Source of the DNA: Heligmosomoides polygyrus polygyrus
Taxonomy: Eukaryota > Nematoda > Chromadorea > Rhabditida > Heligmosomidae
NCBI GenBank assembly: GCA_947396885.1
Contig: OX377202.1
Coordinates: 82,564,408-82,628,407 of the forward strand
Direction: 5' to 3'
DNA: 64,000 bases
Every line of letters starts with the position of its first letter. Positions within the stretch are counted from its first letter, which is position 1. The position numbers and the translations under genes were made by a program. Positions 63,453-64,000 of this stretch are shown piece after piece. The notes under the pieces were generated by a model. It ran no database searches, was not told where the DNA came from, and worked only from the letters and a program-made list of their open reading frames with translations.

Positions 63453-64000
63453 TATTAGGTTGTCCGCAAAGCTCTCAGCGTTTTGAGTGCTTCATTTTGA
63501 GCTACTATAACTTTCTCAAATCTTATCGGATTTTGTCGAAATGAGCACGTTCGATTCAGCACGCTTTCGCCAGTGGGACACCTCACAACTTGTTCCAGTG
63601 GCGAAAAAAGTTAGGTGGTCGAGATCCGACAAAATCCTCGCATGCTGTTTTGGCTTGGCCCTGATTGGCGTTTTACCAGCGAGGATGTTCTGAAAGTGTT
63701 TTAAAAGGTGGTAGTCACTTGGTGAGGGGCCTGGGGAATATGGCGGGTGAGGCAGAACTTCAACACTTAATTCGTTCAATTTTCAAATAGTAATTCGTGA
63801 AACGTGTGGTCGGTCGTTATTGTGCAAAAGAATCGGACCGCTTCTGTTGACCAATGCTGGCGGAAGTTGACCCAATTATCGGTGCATTTTGTCGATTTCC
63901 TTGCAGTAGGAATTCGACAAAAGTTGGTCATCCACTACAACTTTTTGGCAGCAGGAGAAACGATCACTCTGCTGTGATCGTTTCTCCTGCTGCCAAAAAA
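63453..64000 (-). mobile_element. Mariner element, minus strand, cut by window end
   Basis: The 3' terminus TTAGGTTGTCCGCAAAGCTC at 63453 matches the 43169 end of the SINE-bearing mariner. The minus strand codes MNELSVEVLPHPPYSPGPSP then SDYHLLKHFQN (third-Asp region; PGPSPSDY where PDLSPTDY is usual) and ends in a normal C-terminal stretch with FFATGTSCEVSHWRKRAES. The 5' part lies beyond the window. Confidence 0.85.
63940..64000. repeat. Local inverted duplication at the window edge
   Basis: TTTTTGGCAGCAGGAGAAAC at about 63941 is followed, after a few bases around 63970, by its own complement running to 64000. In the sister mariner this sequence occurs once. The inverted copy also continues as GTTGTAGTGGATGACC on the minus strand, so the duplication is inside the element. 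Confidence 0.8.

Noticed and set aside
1..64000. CRISPR arrays, operons, Shine-Dalgarno sites, bacterial promoters
   Set aside because: No regularly spaced repeat-spacer arrays or prokaryotic gene layout; all evidence is eukaryotic.

Overview
The window looks like nematode nuclear DNA, most likely a clade V (strongylid or hookworm-type) worm. The reasons are very short introns of about 56-90 bp ending in TTTCAG-like acceptors, a dense load of mariner/Tc1 elements, RTE- and CR1-type retrotransposon debris, Penelope-like elements, tRNA-derived SINEs, and many long palindromic (fold-back) elements. There is no sign of bacterial or viral gene organisation. The species assignment is inference.

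Host gene. One chain of plus-strand exons can be followed from 5143 to 55899. Exons are at 5143-5235, 9434-9486, 9579-9690, about 9818-10081, 15084-15171, 15238-15393, 48666-48773, 48835-48956, about 54887-55098, 55160-55413, 55550-55691 and 55773-55899. Splice sites look good at most junctions, and the codon phase agrees at nearly all of them, including across the 33-kb gap between 15393 and 48666. This suggests one gene of at least 50 kb. The predicted protein is about 570 residues, Ser/Pro-rich, acidic and probably disordered; I do not recognise it. A short exon at 15444-15517 gives an early stop, so two separate genes or an alternative 3' end remain possible.

Transposon layers. 1-1497: fold-back repeat with a mariner-like fragment. 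7157-8601: clean non-autonomous hAT with an 8-bp target duplication. 11.7-13.7 kb: SINE plus a Penelope-like reverse transcriptase (RT) fragment and a hammerhead-like motif. 15674-20247: 4.6-kb palindromic element carrying a nested 1.1-kb palindrome with a TTA duplication. 20.5-23.66 kb: frameshifted RTE-type retrotransposon. 23686-27516: second palindromic element with related termini and a mariner in its loop. 29.5-29.9 kb: 118-bp tandem array. 31.5-36.7 kb: MITE, mariners, and a CR1 fragment split by a mariner. 36.4-45.4 kb: more SINEs (one inserted in a mariner with a 9-bp duplication), mariners and a fold-back Tc1. 47.5-48.1 kb: short mariner. 49.9-54 kb: old hAT-like termini enclosing Penelope, CR1, Tc1 and mariner pieces. 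57.2-61.5 kb: inverted repeats with a minisatellite and a rearranged RTE. 63453-64000: mariner running off the end.

Almost none of the transposon genes are intact. The main value of the window is its nested insertions and self-complementary structures (palindromes with preserved empty sites, hammerhead-like motifs, fold-back transposons), all apparently inside the introns of one long gene.
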